Below are positions 8,324-16,670 of a DNA stretch of 64,000 bases, in pieces (the stretch's first letter is position 1; the number at the start of each line of letters is the position of its first letter). The stretch lies in contig CAJGBI010000001.1 in NCBI GenBank assembly GCA_904424815.1, forward strand, positions 423,010 through 487,009, given 5' to 3'. Under the pieces are notes generated by a model. It was given only the letters and a program-made list of their open reading frames with translations. It had not been told where the DNA came from and searched no databases. The translations under genes were made by a program, and so were the position numbers. The DNA comes from Puniceicoccaceae bacterium Marseille-Q1082. Lineage in GTDB: Bacteria > Verrucomicrobiota > Verrucomicrobiia > Opitutales > Intestinicryptomonadaceae.

Positions 8324-9183
8324 AGTTGCAGTTCGCACGCGACCCCGAAAAATCCGAGCCATGCGGAGGCGACGTTTATGTAAAAAAATACGGCGTTGAC
8401 GAATGCGTTCCCGCCGAAGAGCACGGCCAATACCCCGAAGGCGTACAGGGCGGCTATCGCCGAGGCGCACGCGAAGTACGCGGCCCCGAGCCCGAACAGC
8501 TTTCCGGCAAGAAAAAACAGCGCGGCGGAAACCCCGAGCGAAGCCGCGGCGACGGCGAGCGCGCCGCCCCTGCCGAAAGAGGCGGGCACGGAGTGCAGAT
8601 TTTCGCGCGTGTCGAATTCCATGTCTTGCAGCGCATAGATGATGTCGAAGGCGGCTATCCCGAAAAACAGCGCGCCCGACAGCGCGAGAATCCGCGGGTC
8701 GAGCGATCCGGAGGCGGCGATCCACGCGCCCGCCGGCGCGAGCGCCAGCGCCAGCCCCAGAACGTAGTGGGCGGCGGCCGTAAACCTCTTGGCATAGGAG
8801 TACCCGAATAGAACCGCGAGCGCGGGAAACGACAAAATAAAGCACGCCCGGTTTATAAAGTATGCGCAGGCGACGAACGCCGCGGCGGAGGCGGCGGTGA
8901 ACGCCGACATTGCGCGGGGGGAAATTTCGCCGGTGGCGCTCGGGCGGTTTTTTGTGCGGGGATTTTTGGCGTCGAACTCCCTGTCGGCGATTCTGTTGAA
9001 CCCCATGGCGGCCGATCTCGCAGAGGCGAAGGCGGCGACGCACAGCAGGATCTCGCGCAGTCCGAACGCCGCCCCGCAAATGTCGGCGAGGCACAGCGCG
9101 GAGAGCGCGAAGGGCAGGGCGAACAGGGTGTGCTCCACCTTCACGAGCCTCGCGTAAACTGCGGCTTCTCTTATAAGGTTCAT
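8320..9183 (-). CDS. mqnP: UbiA-family prenyltransferase, probable MqnP
   Basis: Membrane enzyme predicted to prenylate 1,4-dihydroxy-6-naphthoate. The 287-residue protein has roughly eight to nine hydrophobic helices. It carries the first Asp-rich motif (NRIADREFD, with the conserved N and two D) and a second one (ALQDMEFDTRE) that bind Mg2+-diphosphate. It is the first gene of the minus-strand unit mqnP-mqnM-mqnL and is divergent from mqnE across 95 bases. In other bacteria UbiA/UbiX/UbiD sets next to mqnA-E are the MqnP/M/L enzymes, which is the basis for the symbol. Confidence 0.9.
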   Translation of the reverse strand: MNLIREAAVYARLVKVEHTLFALPFALSALCLADICGAAFGLREILLCVAAFASARSAAMGFNRIADREFDAKNPRTKNRPSATGEISPRAMSAFTAASAAAFVACAYFINRACFILSFPALAVLFGYSYAKRFTAAAHYVLGLALALAPAGAWIAASGSLDPRILALSGALFFGIAAFDIIYALQDMEFDTRENLHSVPASFGRGGALAVAAASLGVSAALFFLAGKLFGLGAAYFACASAIAALYAFGVLAVLFGGNAFVNAVFFYINVASAWLGFFGVACELQL

Positions 9184-9221
9184 CGCCGCAATATCGCATT
9201 TGCGCGCGCGCCGCGCAACAA

Positions 9222-9272
9222 TTTTTATCCGCCAAGCAAAATGTTGACAAAGCGGGAGCCCGGGGCATTTTC
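9222..9272. promoter_or_regulatory. Divergent promoter region between mqnP and mqnE
   Basis: On the minus strand TTGTCA (9245-9250) and TAAAAA (9222-9227) are 17 bases apart, a good sigma-70-type promoter for mqnP. On the plus strand an overlapping TTGACA (9244-9249) is 17 to 18 bases from a weak ATTTTC-like -10 for mqnE. The two -35 hexamers overlap, so one polymerase could exclude the other. Confidence 0.5.
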
Positions 9273-9278
9273 AAAAAA

Positions 9279-10316
9279 ATGGCATATTTTTCGGACAGAT
9301 CTTTTGAAATGGGCAGGGAAGAGGCCCTCGAGCTCCTGAAAAACGGCTCCGCCATAGAGCTTGGCGAGCGCGCGGACGCCGTGCGGCGCAAGCTTCATTC
9401 CGACCGCGCCTACTATACGGTAAACGCCGCCATAACCTATTCCAACATTTGCGAGGTTTTGTGCCCGATATGCTCCTTTTCAAGAAAAGAGGGGCAGGAG
9501 GGCGCGTATTTGCTGACCCCCGACGAAGTTCGGGAGCGCGCCAAAAAATTTTCCGAAATGGGCGCGGAGGAAATCCACATAATCGGCGGGATATATTCAA
9601 AGCTTCCGTTCAGCTATTATATAGACATAGTGAAGGCGGTCAAGAGCGCCGACGAAAATCTGAACGTCGTGGCGTTTACGGCGTCGGAGTGCGCGTTGAT
9701 GTCGCGCGTGTCGGGCAGGCCGCTCGGGGAGGTTTACGCCAAATTGAAGGAAGCCGGCGTGAGCGCCCTCCCCGGGGGAGGGGCGGAAATCTTCGAGAAG
9801 TCGGTGCGCGACAAAATCGCCCCCGACAAGCTCTCGGCGGACGAGTGGATAAACGCGATGCGCATAGCCCACAGCGAGGGGTTGAAGACCAACGCCACCA
9901 TGCTGTACGGGCACATAGAAACCCCCGAGAGCGTCGTGGACCACCTGTTCAGGCTGCGCGAGCTCCAGTCGGAGACGGGCGGATTCAAGGCGTTCGTCCC
10001 GCTCCCGTTCCGCAGGGGCGCGAGCAAAATACCGGCGAAGTCTTCGGCGTCGTACGACCTGAAAGTCTGCGCACTCGCGAGAATCGTGCTCGGGAATTTT
10101 CCGCATCTCAGGGTGCCGATAACCCATTACGGCGACAGGTTTGCGCAGGTGCTCCTAAACTTCGGCGCCGACGACATAGGCGGAACCCACTGGCGCGAGG
10201 AGGTCGCGACCGCGGCGGGGGCGGCTCCGGAGGACCGCGACGAAAATTTCATGCGCCGCGCCATAATCGCGGCGGGCTTCGAGCCGGTGAAATCCAACTC
10301 CAACTATGCCGTTTAG
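9279..10316 (+). CDS. mqnE: Aminodeoxyfutalosine synthase (radical SAM)
   Basis: Radical SAM enzyme that joins 3-(1-carboxyvinyloxy)benzoate to SAM-derived adenosyl to give aminofutalosine, the second step of the futalosine menaquinone pathway. The 345-residue protein has the cluster motif C-x3-C-x2-C in ITYSNICEVLCPICSF and the family blocks EEIHIIGGIYSKLPFSYY, SALPGGGAEIF, KTNATMLYGHIETPE and FVPLPFRRGAS. ATG 9279 has no Shine-Dalgarno sequence and would lie very close to the transcript start. The gene heads a plus-strand operon with mqnA, mqnC, mqnD and mqnB, and its 3' end overlaps mqnA. Confidence 0.95.
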   Translation: MAYFSDRSFEMGREEALELLKNGSAIELGERADAVRRKLHSDRAYYTVNAAITYSNICEVLCPICSFSRKEGQEGAYLLTPDEVRERAKKFSEMGAEEIHIIGGIYSKLPFSYYIDIVKAVKSADENLNVVAFTASECALMSRVSGRPLGEVYAKLKEAGVSALPGGGAEIFEKSVRDKIAPDKLSADEWINAMRIAHSEGLKTNATMLYGHIETPESVVDHLFRLRELQSETGGFKAFVPLPFRRGASKIPAKSSASYDLKVCALARIVLGNFPHLRVPITHYGDRFAQVLLNFGADDIGGTHWREEVATAAGAAPEDRDENFMRRAIIAAGFEPVKSNSNYAV

Positions 10317-11061
10317 CCTCGGGAAAGTATCTTACATAAACGCGCTGCCGCTCTTTTGCGCGGGCGGGTTCGAGGGGTTTGAGGTTTTTTCTGAACCCCC
10401 GTCGAGCCTCAACGCGCGCGTTGCGCGCGCGGAGCCGGCGGCGGCGATGATTTCGCGGTGGGTCTACGAGGACGGCGCGGACGCGCTCTACGGCGTGCTT
10501 CCGGAGTACGGGATTTTCGGCGACGGCGAAATCATGTCCGTGAAAATCTTTTCAAAAGTCCCGTTTGAGGATTTTCCCAAGGCCTCCATATTCATAACGT
10601 CGGAGACGGGGACTTCCTCGCGGGCTTTCGCGTTTCTCTTTAAGAAAAAGTACGGCGCGGACATATTTTCGATGCCGCGCGCAACTCTCGAATCGGCGGA
10701 TGCCGCGCTGCTTATCGGCGACGAGGCGCTCGCTTTCCCCCCGCGCGAGTTTTGCGCCGACCTCGGGGAAATGTGGAGGGAGGAGGTCGGCTTGCCGATG
10801 ATGTATTCGGTTTTCGCCGTCCGCAGGGACGTGGAGGGAGAAGTCGCGCCGATGCTGCGCGAGGGCATAGAGAAGTCGCTTGCGGCGTTTGAGGCCGACC
10901 CCGGAGCCGTGGTGGATTCCGCCCTCCGCGTTCTGGAGCGCGCGGGAAGGCGGTGTTCGCGCGCGGTTCTCGAAAAGTATTACTCGCGCCTCAAATATTC
11001 GCTGCCGCCGGAAACGTTTAAAAAAGCATTCGATTTTGTAGCCGCCCATGCAGGAGCCTGA
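10306..11061 (+). CDS. mqnA: Chorismate dehydratase
   Basis: First enzyme of the futalosine pathway; removes water from chorismate to give 3-(1-carboxyvinyloxy)benzoate. The 251-residue protein has the periplasmic-binding-protein-like fold of MqnA, starting with LGKVSYINALPLFCAGGFE, then a PAAAMISRWVYE segment and SETGTSSRAFAFLFKKKYG. It overlaps mqnE by 11 bases and mqnC by 14, so translation is probably coupled. MqnA and MqnD are distant relatives; the order E-A-C-D and the N-terminus identify this one as MqnA. Confidence 0.92.
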   Translation: MPFSLGKVSYINALPLFCAGGFEGFEVFSEPPSSLNARVARAEPAAAMISRWVYEDGADALYGVLPEYGIFGDGEIMSVKIFSKVPFEDFPKASIFITSETGTSSRAFAFLFKKKYGADIFSMPRATLESADAALLIGDEALAFPPREFCADLGEMWREEVGLPMMYSVFAVRRDVEGEVAPMLREGIEKSLAAFEADPGAVVDSALRVLERAGRRCSRAVLEKYYSRLKYSLPPETFKKAFDFVAAHAGA

Positions 11062-12097
11062 AAAATTTTCCGCGGGCGCCAGAATATCGCGCGCGGACGC
11101 GCTGGAACTTGAAAGCGCGCCTCTCTTTAAGCTCGCCAGGCTCGCGGCGTCGCGCCGCGCGGGCGGGGGTACTGCGGGGTATGTCGTAAACCGCATGATA
11201 AACTATTCCAACGTCTGCGCGGCGCGATGCAAATTTTGCGCCTACCACGCAAAGGCCGGCGTCGTGCCTCCGTTCAGGCTATCCGACGGCGAGATATTCG
11301 ATCTCTGCGCGGACGCCGTGGAGAGGGGGGGAGTCCAGATAATGCTCCAGGGCGGCCTCCACCCCGACTTCACGCTCGAATGGGCCCAGAGGCTGCTTTC
11401 GCGCGTGAAATCGGCGTTCCCCAAGCTTTGGCTGCACGTATTTTCTCCGTCGGAAATCGTCTGGTTCGCGCGCGGGGCGGGCGTTTCAATCGCCGAGGCG
11501 GTGCGCCGCCTGAAAGCCGCGGGCGCGGATTCCGTCCCGGGCGCGGCCGACCTTCTCGTGGAGCGCGTAAGGGGCGAACTTTGCCCCGGCAAGTGCTCGG
11601 TCGGGGAGTGGAGGGAGGTTATGCGCGCGCTCGCGGAAAACTCGATGAGCTCGTCGGCGACCATGACTTTCGGAATGGGCGAAACTTTCGCCGAAAGGAT
11701 AGAGCACCTGGACGTCGTGCGCGGGACGCAGGACGAGACGGGAGTGTTCAAGGCGTTCATAGCGTGGCCGGTCTCGCCCGAGCGCACGGGGATAGAGCGG
11801 CGCGTGGAGCGGGCGGGGGCGGTTGAATTTTTAAGGACGCTAGCGGTCGCGCGGATATACCTCGACAACATCGAGCACATGCAGTCCGGCTGGCTCACGG
11901 AGGGGCTGAAAGTCGCGGAGGTCGCGCTCCTGTTCGGGGCGGACGACGTCGGCGGGGTGCTGATGGACGAGATGGTTGTGCGCGCCGCCGGAATCGACAA
12001 CCGCGCGACAGCTGAAAACATGCGCGCCGCAATCCGCTCTGCGGGATTCCGCCCCCGCGAAAGGGGCGGCCTGTACGAAACATTGAGGGAATTTTAA
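11048..12097 (+). CDS. mqnC: Cyclic dehypoxanthinyl futalosine synthase (radical SAM)
   Basis: Radical SAM cyclase that turns dehypoxanthine futalosine into the spiro cyclic form. The 349-residue protein has the cluster motif NYSNVCAARCKFCAYH, a GVQIMLQGGLHPDFTLEW block, the SVPGAADLLVERVR segment and a family-typical C-terminus (GADDVGGVLMDE, then the end of the barrel). It resembles MqnE, the other radical SAM enzyme of the operon, but its segments LQGGLHPD and TMTFGMGET mark it as MqnC. It starts inside the mqnA 3' end; four bases separate it from mqnD. Confidence 0.95.
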   Translation: MQEPEKFSAGARISRADALELESAPLFKLARLAASRRAGGGTAGYVVNRMINYSNVCAARCKFCAYHAKAGVVPPFRLSDGEIFDLCADAVERGGVQIMLQGGLHPDFTLEWAQRLLSRVKSAFPKLWLHVFSPSEIVWFARGAGVSIAEAVRRLKAAGADSVPGAADLLVERVRGELCPGKCSVGEWREVMRALAENSMSSSATMTFGMGETFAERIEHLDVVRGTQDETGVFKAFIAWPVSPERTGIERRVERAGAVEFLRTLAVARIYLDNIEHMQSGWLTEGLKVAEVALLFGADDVGGVLMDEMVVRAAGIDNRATAENMRAAIRSAGFRPRERGGLYETLREF

Positions 12098-12101
12098 AGC
12101 T

Positions 12102-12863
12102 ATGAAATTCGCCATCACCCCGTGCCCCAACGACACGTTTTCCTACGGGGCGCTCGTCTCCGGAAGGATAAAGTCTGACTTCGAGTTCGAGTTTCTCGAC
12201 ATAGAGGAGCTCAACCTCGCCGCCGAAAGCGGAAAGTACCCCCTGACCAAGCTGTCATTCCCCGCGTATCTGAAAAACGCCGCCCGCTACGAGCTCATGG
12301 ACGCGGGCGCGGCGCTCGGGCTGGGCACCGGCCCCGTGCTGGTTGTGCGCAAAGGGGAGAAGTTCGACCCGTCGAAGCCCGTTCTCGTGCCGGGAATGAA
12401 CACGACCGCCGCGATGCTGCTCAAATTCTATGCCGGAGCGGGGCTCGACTTGCGCCCCGCGCATTTCCGCGGCATATCTTCCGCCGTCGCGCGGGGCGAG
12501 GCCGACGCCGGAGTTTTGATACACGAGGGGCGGTTCGTGTTTTCGGGAGAAGGGCTGGAGCTCGCCGCCGACCTCGGAGGATTCTGGACCGAGCGCACGC
12601 GGCTTCCCGTGCCGCTGGGCTGCATATGCGTGCGCAGGGATTGCGCCCGCCTTCGCGAATCCGCGGAAAGCCTCATCCGCGAGAGCATATCCGCCGCGTT
12701 CGCCGACCCCGATTCCGTCATGGGATTTGTGAGGGAAAAGGCGCAGCATCTCGACGGCGGCGTTTTGCGCAAGCACATATACGCGTTCGTCAACGACTAT
12801 TCGATGGACATATCCAGGATACGCGGGGAGCTTCTGGACGGCCTCGCCAGGTGCGCGCTATGA
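12102..12863 (+). CDS. mqnD: 1,4-dihydroxy-6-naphthoate synthase
   Basis: Converts cyclic dehypoxanthine futalosine to 1,4-dihydroxy-6-naphthoate, the substrate for the prenyltransferase encoded on the opposite arm. The 253-residue protein begins ITPCPNDTFSYGALVSG, the hallmark of MqnD, and has DIEELNLAAESGKYPLTKLSF, GLGTGPVLVVRKG and DAGVLIHEGRFVF, including the catalytic-region His of the family. Its stop overlaps the mqnB start (ATGA). Confidence 0.95.
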   Translation: MKFAITPCPNDTFSYGALVSGRIKSDFEFEFLDIEELNLAAESGKYPLTKLSFPAYLKNAARYELMDAGAALGLGTGPVLVVRKGEKFDPSKPVLVPGMNTTAAMLLKFYAGAGLDLRPAHFRGISSAVARGEADAGVLIHEGRFVFSGEGLELAADLGGFWTERTRLPVPLGCICVRRDCARLRESAESLIRESISAAFADPDSVMGFVREKAQHLDGGVLRKHIYAFVNDYSMDISRIRGELLDGLARCAL

Positions 12864-13447
12864 AAAAGGGCGTGATATTCGCCGCCGCAATTAGCGAGGT
12901 CGGCGGAGTTTTGAACTCGCCGAAGTTCGGGTACCGCAGGGTTTCGGAAAAGCCTTTCGAGGTTTGGGAAAACCCGACGAAGGTTGCGGTTATTACGGGA
13001 ATAGGGCTTGCGAACGCCGCGACCGCGCTCGCGTGGGCGGCCGGCGAATACGATTTCGATTTTGCCGTGAACATAGGCGCGGCGGGGGCGGCGTCCGGAA
13101 AATTCGGGGCGGCGGACGTCGGCGCGTATTTTGACATAACGAGAATCGCGTGCGTTGAGCCCTACTGCGAAACCGTCTACGAGCTCGGCGCGCTCGGCGG
13201 CGCGCGCACAGCGACCCTCGCGACTTCGAGCCGGCCGGCGTCCACCGCCGCGCAGAGGGCGCGGGCCGCCGGATTCGGCGAGCTTGTTGACATGGAGGGC
13301 TGGGCGCTCGCGAGGGCGGCGGAGGCGTTTTCCAAAAAGCTGTTCGTCCGCAAAATTCTGACCGACTTCTCGCCGGAATGCGACATCAAAGCCGGCATAC
13401 TTTCGGTGTGCGCGGCTCTGGGGGAGCTTGAAAATTTTTGGATATAA
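12860..13447 (+). CDS. mqnB: Futalosine hydrolase / aminofutalosine nucleosidase family protein
   Basis: Predicted N-glycosidase that removes the purine base from futalosine (or aminofutalosine) to give dehypoxanthine futalosine for MqnC. The 195-residue protein has the phosphorylase/nucleosidase fold: VAVITGIGLANAATAL, NIGAAGAAS, the VDMEGWALARA segment equivalent to the purine-nucleosidase M-E-G motif, and ILTDFSPE with the purine-contacting Asp. ATG 12860 overlaps the mqnD stop. It is somewhat short and divergent. Whether it acts on futalosine or directly on aminofutalosine cannot be read from the sequence; no aminofutalosine deaminase is present nearby. Confidence 0.85.
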   Translation: MKKGVIFAAAISEVGGVLNSPKFGYRRVSEKPFEVWENPTKVAVITGIGLANAATALAWAAGEYDFDFAVNIGAAGAASGKFGAADVGAYFDITRIACVEPYCETVYELGALGGARTATLATSSRPASTAAQRARAAGFGELVDMEGWALARAAEAFSKKLFVRKILTDFSPECDIKAGILSVCAALGELENFWI

Positions 13448-13486
13448 GCCTTGCGTAGGCGGGCATGCGCCGCCACTAATGAAGCG

Positions 13487-14182
13487 ATGAAAATGAGAGG
13501 GAAAATTGCCTGCGCCGCGTTCGCGGCCGCTTTTGCGGCGGCGCTGTTCGTGTGGGCGTTTTTCTTCTGGCAGCGCGAGATTGAAGTGTTTTTGGCGGAT
13601 GTCGGCGCGTATTTCAGGGACAACCTGGGGCTTTTGGAGGGCGTTCCGCTCTTCGTCTATTCGCTTGTTATATTCGTTCTGCCGATATTCTTTCTGCCGG
13701 TGACGCCGGTATTCGTCCTCGCGGCGGCGCGCGCGGAGTCGGAGCCGATGCTTGCCATACTCTTTTGCTGCTGGCTCGGGGTGACGCTCAACATAGTCGC
13801 CTCATACTTCATATCCAAAAAATTCGGCGCGTTTTTGCGCCGCAAGCTCGAGGCGCGCGGCCTGAACGTCCCGAGGCTGCCGCCTTACGAGCAGTACGAG
13901 TTCGTGTTTCTCATGCGCATGATACCCGGCAATCCGCTCGCGGTGCAAAACTACGCATTGGGGCTCGCGGAAGTTCCGTTCTCGAAGTATGTGGTAGTAT
14001 CCCTGCCCATCCAGTACGTCCAGATTTTCGGTTATGTGTACCTCGGGGAGGGCTTCTTTACGGGCGGGGCCGCGAAAATAGCGATTGCGGGTTCGTTTTT
14101 TGTGATTCTGGCGATAGTGGCGCGAATGCTTGACAAGCGCTACGGGCACAAGTTGAGGGGGGGCGGCGATGGAGTTTCTTAA
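13487..14182 (+). CDS. VTT-domain (TVP38/TMEM64/DedA-like) membrane protein
   Basis: 231-residue integral membrane protein with an N-terminal helix (~5-25), a pair of helices around LFVYSLVIFVLPIFFLPVTPVFVLAAA, and the VTT core including GVTLNIVASYFISKKFGA and FLMRMIPGNPLAVQNYALGL, a hallmark of the family (the F-x-R-x-x-P segment). Members are implicated in lipid scrambling or undecaprenyl-phosphate handling, but the role here is unknown. It lies 39 bases after mqnB, and its 3' end overlaps xseA by 14 bases, so it probably belongs to the mqn transcription unit. The start is taken at ATG 13487; ATG 13493 is also possible. Confidence 0.8.
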   Translation: MKMRGKIACAAFAAAFAAALFVWAFFFWQREIEVFLADVGAYFRDNLGLLEGVPLFVYSLVIFVLPIFFLPVTPVFVLAAARAESEPMLAILFCCWLGVTLNIVASYFISKKFGAFLRRKLEARGLNVPRLPPYEQYEFVFLMRMIPGNPLAVQNYALGLAEVPFSKYVVVSLPIQYVQIFGYVYLGEGFFTGGAAKIAIAGSFFVILAIVARMLDKRYGHKLRGGGDGVS

Positions 14183-15449
14183 ACAGAGCGACGAGGTTCT
14201 GGGCGTCGGGGAGTTTTCGCGACGCTTCAAGATGCTCGTCAAGACGCGGATTCCCGAGCTGTGGCTGAAAGGGGAGATATCGAACCTCAAAACCTATTCG
14301 AGCGGGCACACGTACTTTACCCTCAAAGACGACGAGGGGGCGATTTCGGCGGTGCTGTTCAAGGGGTATTCGCGCGGGATGTCGTTGCGGCTCGAGAACG
14401 GAATGCGGATTTTCGCCTTCGGGGAGATTTCCATTTACGAGGCGCGCGGAAGCTACCAGATAGTGGTGAAGGCGGTGATTCCCGACGGCGCGGGAAGCCT
14501 TGCGGCGCGCTTTCAGGCATTGAAGGAAAAACTGTCCGCCGAGGGGCTTTTCGACGCCGCGCGCAAAAAGCCGGTGCCGCTTCTGCCGCGCCGCATAGCG
14601 GTCGTGACGTCGCCGTCGGGGGCTGCGATACGCGACTTTTGCAGGATACTCTCGCGCAGGGGCTGGAAGGGGGAGGTGGTCGTCATACCCTCGCGCGTGC
14701 AGGGCGCGGAGGCGGCGGAGGAGCTTGCGGAGGGGCTGGAAAAGGCTTCCGAATTCCGCTTCGGCGACGGCGCGGGCTTCGACCTCGCCGTCCTTATGCG
14801 CGGCGGGGGCAGCCTCGAGGATCTCTGGCCGTTCAACGAGGAGGCTCTCGCGCGCGCCGTCGCCGCGTGCCCGCTGCCCACGATTTCCGCCGTGGGCCAC
14901 GAAATAGACTTCACCCTTTCCGACTTCGCCGCGGACCTCCGCGCGGAGACCCCGAGCGCGGCGGCGGAGCTCGTCTCCAGCGCGGCGATAGAGGCGAAAA
15001 CCAGGCTCGACTCCGCGGAATCCGCCCTTAAAAACGCGGCTGCGGCGCGCCTCGAAGCCCTGCGCGCAAACCTTGAATCGCTGTCCGGAGCGCTGAGGCT
15101 AAATTCGCCCGAGGCTAAAATAAGGGAGCTCTGGCTCGGGCTGGATTCGATCGAATCGCGCATTGCGGCGGCGGCGGCGGGCGCGCTTGCCGGGCGCAAG
15201 TCGGAGTTTTTGCGCGTTCGCGCCGATTTTGCCGCGCTGTCGCCCGCGCGCAGGATCGAAATGTATTCCCAAAAGCTCGACTATCTCGAAAAGCACATCG
15301 GGTTGCTCGGGGTCGATAGCGCCCTGAACCGCGGGTTTGCCGTAGCCGTCGATTCAAAAGGGGGATTTATTTCGAGCGCGGCGGATGTTCCGGAGGGCGC
15401 GTTCGGGCTGCGCTTCGCCGACGGGGAGGTCTCCGTCAAAAAGGCCTGA
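14169..15449 (+). CDS. xseA: Exodeoxyribonuclease VII large subunit
   Basis: Catalytic subunit of the single-strand-specific exonuclease VII. The 426-residue protein has the N-terminal OB-fold (LWLKGEISNLKTYSSGHTYFTLKDD), the catalytic-domain blocks PRRIAVVTSPSGAAIRDF, LMRGGGSLEDLWPFN and ISAVGHEIDFTLSDFAADLRAETPSAAAE, and a long C-terminal coiled coil (~270-360) that in other bacteria wraps the small subunits. No xseB is visible beside it. It overlaps the VTT gene and ends the plus-strand operon that begins with mqnE. Confidence 0.95.
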   Translation: MEFLKQSDEVLGVGEFSRRFKMLVKTRIPELWLKGEISNLKTYSSGHTYFTLKDDEGAISAVLFKGYSRGMSLRLENGMRIFAFGEISIYEARGSYQIVVKAVIPDGAGSLAARFQALKEKLSAEGLFDAARKKPVPLLPRRIAVVTSPSGAAIRDFCRILSRRGWKGEVVVIPSRVQGAEAAEELAEGLEKASEFRFGDGAGFDLAVLMRGGGSLEDLWPFNEEALARAVAACPLPTISAVGHEIDFTLSDFAADLRAETPSAAAELVSSAAIEAKTRLDSAESALKNAAAARLEALRANLESLSGALRLNSPEAKIRELWLGLDSIESRIAAAAAGALAGRKSEFLRVRADFAALSPARRIEMYSQKLDYLEKHIGLLGVDSALNRGFAVAVDSKGGFISSAADVPEGAFGLRFADGEVSVKKA

Positions 15450-15455
15450 TTTGCC

Positions 15456-15534
15456 GCCGCCGCGCGCGTTGCGCGGACGGGCGGGGGATGGCGCGCAGAG
15501 GGGCAAAAATGCGGCGGCCGCCGCGCGCGTTGCG
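15456..15534 (+). repeat. 18-bp direct repeat in the xseA-obg gap
   Basis: GCCGCCGCGCGCGTTGCG occurs at 15456-15473 and again at 15517-15534, 61 bases start to start. The second copy ends just before the putative obg -35. The repeat is GC-only apart from TT and may be compositional. Confidence 0.5.
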
Positions 15535-15536
15535 GC

Positions 15537-15564
15537 TTGACTTAATCGCGGCGCGTCCGATACT
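15537..15564 (+). promoter_or_regulatory. Putative promoter of obg
   Basis: TTGACT (15537-15542) and GATACT (15559-15564) are 16 bases apart, about 50 bases upstream of the obg start. Confidence 0.5.
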
Positions 15565-15614
15565 CGAAGTATGATGAATCTCCGCAGACAATTTCGGGGA
15601 AATCGGTTTTTGCA

Positions 15615-16613
15615 ATGTTTGTAGACGAAGCCACAGTAATATTAAAAGCCGGCGACGGAGGCAAGGGCTCCGCGGGATTTCGCCGCGAAAAGTTCATTCC
15701 CTACGGCGGGCCGGACGGCGGCGACGGGGGCAAGGGCGGCGACGTCTATGCGCTCGGCGACGAAAACGTCTCCGACCTCGAAAGGTATTCCTTCACCCCG
15801 AATCTCAGCGCGGGCGACGGCGGCGACGGCATGGGCCGCCAGAAAACCGGAGCGTCGGGGGCGGACGCCTGTCTGCGAGTCCCCCCGGGGACGGTAGTAA
15901 TCAATGCCGAAAACGGCGCTGTCGTCGCCGAAATCCTGCGCCACAACGAGAAAATCCTGCTTCTGCGCGGCGGCAAAGGTGGGCTTGGCAACCTGCATTT
16001 CAAGAGCTCCACAAACCGCGCCCCGCGCCAGTTCACCTACGGGGCTGAGGGCGAGAGCGGCCAGTTCAGGCTCGTGCTTAAATCTATCGCCGACGCGGGG
16101 CTTGTGGGCTATCCAAACGCGGGGAAGTCGTCGCTCGTGTCCCTCATAACGCGCGCCAACCCCAAAATCGGAGCGTACCCGTTCACGACCCTTCACGTGA
16201 ACATAGGCACCCTCGAATATCCGGAACGCTATGAAAAGCTCAGGCTTGCCGACATTCCCGGGCTCATCGACGGCGCGAGCGACAACAGGGGGCTGGGGCA
16301 CAAGTTCCTGCGCCACATAGAGCGCTGCAAGGTGCTGGTTCTGATGGTGGACATGGCGGGAACCGACGGGCGCGACCCGTCCGACGATTACGAAAACCTC
16401 GTTAGGGAGCTGGGCCTCTACTCTCCGGAGCTTGCCGAAAAGCCCATGATTGTGGCGGCCAATAAAATGGACGAGCCCGCGGCAGCCGAAAACCTGAAAA
16501 TTTTCAGGAAGAGGCATAAGGGGCTCGACATAATCCCTATATCCTGCCTGTCGGAGGAGGGAATCCCAAAATTAAAGTCTGAAATATACGATATTTGCAA
16601 AAAATCTCTATAA
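15615..16613 (+). CDS. obg: GTPase Obg/CgtA
   Basis: Essential ribosome-associated GTPase involved in 50S maturation. The 332-residue protein has the glycine-rich Obg fold in residues 1-158 (DGGKGSAGFRREKF, GGDGGKGGDV, GKGGLGN) and a G domain with G1 GYPNAGKSS, G3 DIPGLIDGA and G4 NKMD. It stops soon after the G domain, so the C-terminal OCT extension of some Obg proteins is absent; this short form is common. It has its own putative promoter. Confidence 0.96.
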   Translation: MFVDEATVILKAGDGGKGSAGFRREKFIPYGGPDGGDGGKGGDVYALGDENVSDLERYSFTPNLSAGDGGDGMGRQKTGASGADACLRVPPGTVVINAENGAVVAEILRHNEKILLLRGGKGGLGNLHFKSSTNRAPRQFTYGAEGESGQFRLVLKSIADAGLVGYPNAGKSSLVSLITRANPKIGAYPFTTLHVNIGTLEYPERYEKLRLADIPGLIDGASDNRGLGHKFLRHIERCKVLVLMVDMAGTDGRDPSDDYENLVRELGLYSPELAEKPMIVAANKMDEPAAAENLKIFRKRHKGLDIIPISCLSEEGIPKLKSEIYDICKKSL

Positions 16614-16629
16614 AACGCTCTTAAAAACT

Positions 16630-16657
16630 TTGACAATCGCCCCCCGCGGGGTTAGAC
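16630..16657 (+). promoter_or_regulatory. Putative promoter of the prepilin cluster
   Basis: TTGACA (16630-16635) is 16 bases from TTAGAC (16652-16657). The following start codon is at 16671, so the leader would be only about 7 bases. Confidence 0.45.
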
Positions 16658-16670
16658 GTTTTTCCCACAC

